Below, one piece after another: positions 5,631 through 6,013 of a stretch of DNA of 6,013 nucleotides. Source of the DNA: Cyclobacteriaceae bacterium (lineage in GTDB: Bacteria; Bacteroidota; Bacteroidia; Cytophagales; Cyclobacteriaceae). The stretch is taken from positions 1 through 6,013 of the forward strand of contig JAUUZS010000284.1 in the NCBI GenBank assembly GCA_030589835.1, read 5' to 3'. The position numbers and the translations under genes are program-made. The notes below the pieces were generated by a model. That model was not told where the DNA came from, did not search any database, and was given only the letters and a program-made list of their open reading frames with translations. The first letter of the stretch is position 1, and every line of letters begins with the position of its first letter.

Positions 5631-6013
5631 CTAGAATGGGAAACTCACTTCAGTTACTTTCATTGCCCAATCCCATAATTTAGCATTGAGTTTTTCATCT
5701 AGTGCTACTGAATCTATTTTTGCTATAGCAGGCTTACCTTTCTGTTCATTTGGTCCATCAGGACCCCAATACTGTCCTCCTTTTGCATCAGGTCGTAAAC
5801 AAGCGGCTAAAGTTGGTTGAGCGCCATCTTTAGCAGTCATTAATTCAAGTGAATTAAGCATGTCTGGATCCATATGTACTTGTAAATCGGTTTTACTAAA
5901 ACCAGGATGTGAGGCAAGCGACATGATTTGACAGCCCTTCTTTCTGAGCCTTTTTTCAAATTCAAGTGTAAAAATCAAATCTGCCAATTTACTTTGTCCG
6001 TATTCTCTCCAGC
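5631..6013 (-). CDS. Short-chain dehydrogenase/reductase, C-terminal part (5' end beyond window)
   Basis: The frame is open from the window edge to the TAG at 5631-5633, giving the last 126 residues. The fragment begins WREYGQSKLADLIF, which contains the SDR catalytic YxxxK (Tyr and Lys at fragment residues 4 and 8). SLASHPGFSKTDLQ follows: the HPG turn after the sixth strand that contacts the nicotinamide, then the T-D-L helix start. GGQYWGPDG and the end WDWAMKVTEVSFPF fit the C-terminal region of the subgroup related to retinol-dehydrogenase/WWOX-like SDRs, often annotated only as oxidoreductase. The Rossmann nucleotide-binding motif (TGxxxGxG) and the catalytic Ser are outside the window, so cofactor and substrate cannot be judged. 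A TTG at 5987 falls inside the conserved SK-L-A segment and is not a start. The gene stands apart from those downstream by more than 600 bases. Confidence 0.9.
   Translation of the reverse strand, partial: WREYGQSKLADLIFTLEFEKRLRKKGCQIMSLASHPGFSKTDLQVHMDPDMLNSLELMTAKDGAQPTLAACLRPDAKGGQYWGPDGPNEQKGKPAIAKIDSVALDEKLNAKLWDWAMKVTEVSFPF

Overview
The window looks like a piece of a Bacteroidota chromosome, probably a Cytophagales/Cyclobacteriaceae-type organism. This is inferred from the gene families (exported PQQ-type propeller, DUF5009/NagX-like membrane acyltransferase, PL22-like propeller), from the absence of clear Shine-Dalgarno sequences, and from promoter-like boxes of the TAnnTTTG type. 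Every credible gene is on the minus strand, so the genes read from right to left.

Left part (1-3421), moderate GC, intact genes. In transcription order: an exported PL22-like beta-propeller (2063-3421), a ten- to eleven-helix inner-membrane protein of the DUF5009/heparan-alpha-glucosaminide N-acetyltransferase family (813-1928), and the N-terminal 225 codons of an exported PQQ-repeat beta-propeller cut by the window start (1-675). The gaps are about 135 bases. The one between the last two genes carries a degenerate tandem repeat of 6-7 bases. A role in handling acidic or amino-sugar-containing polysaccharides fits all three, but no gene here proves a shared pathway.

Right part (about 3430-6013), AT-rich, with accessory character. 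It opens with a 177-base full-length imperfect inverted repeat (MITE-like) that ends 8 bases before the PL22-like start codon and may supply that gene's promoter. Next is a type VII toxin-antitoxin locus: an apparently intact MntA-like nucleotidyltransferase (3940-4230) and a HepT toxin broken by an internal deletion plus frameshift (3686-3947), missed by a simple ORF scan. Then come an exported protein of unknown function with possible beta-barrel strands (4384-4935), a perfect 12-bp hairpin (5061-5087), and a hairpin-rich segment of higher GC (about 5132-5522) whose 125-codon reading frame I think is not a real gene. The window ends in the C-terminal 126 residues of a short-chain dehydrogenase (5631-6013).

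I see no convincing new multi-gene system. The observations most worth a second look are the MITE-like element abutting a gene start, the damaged HepT/MntA pair with a possibly leaderless antitoxin, and the structured non-coding segment at 5132-5522 with a possible loop-upstream pseudoknot.
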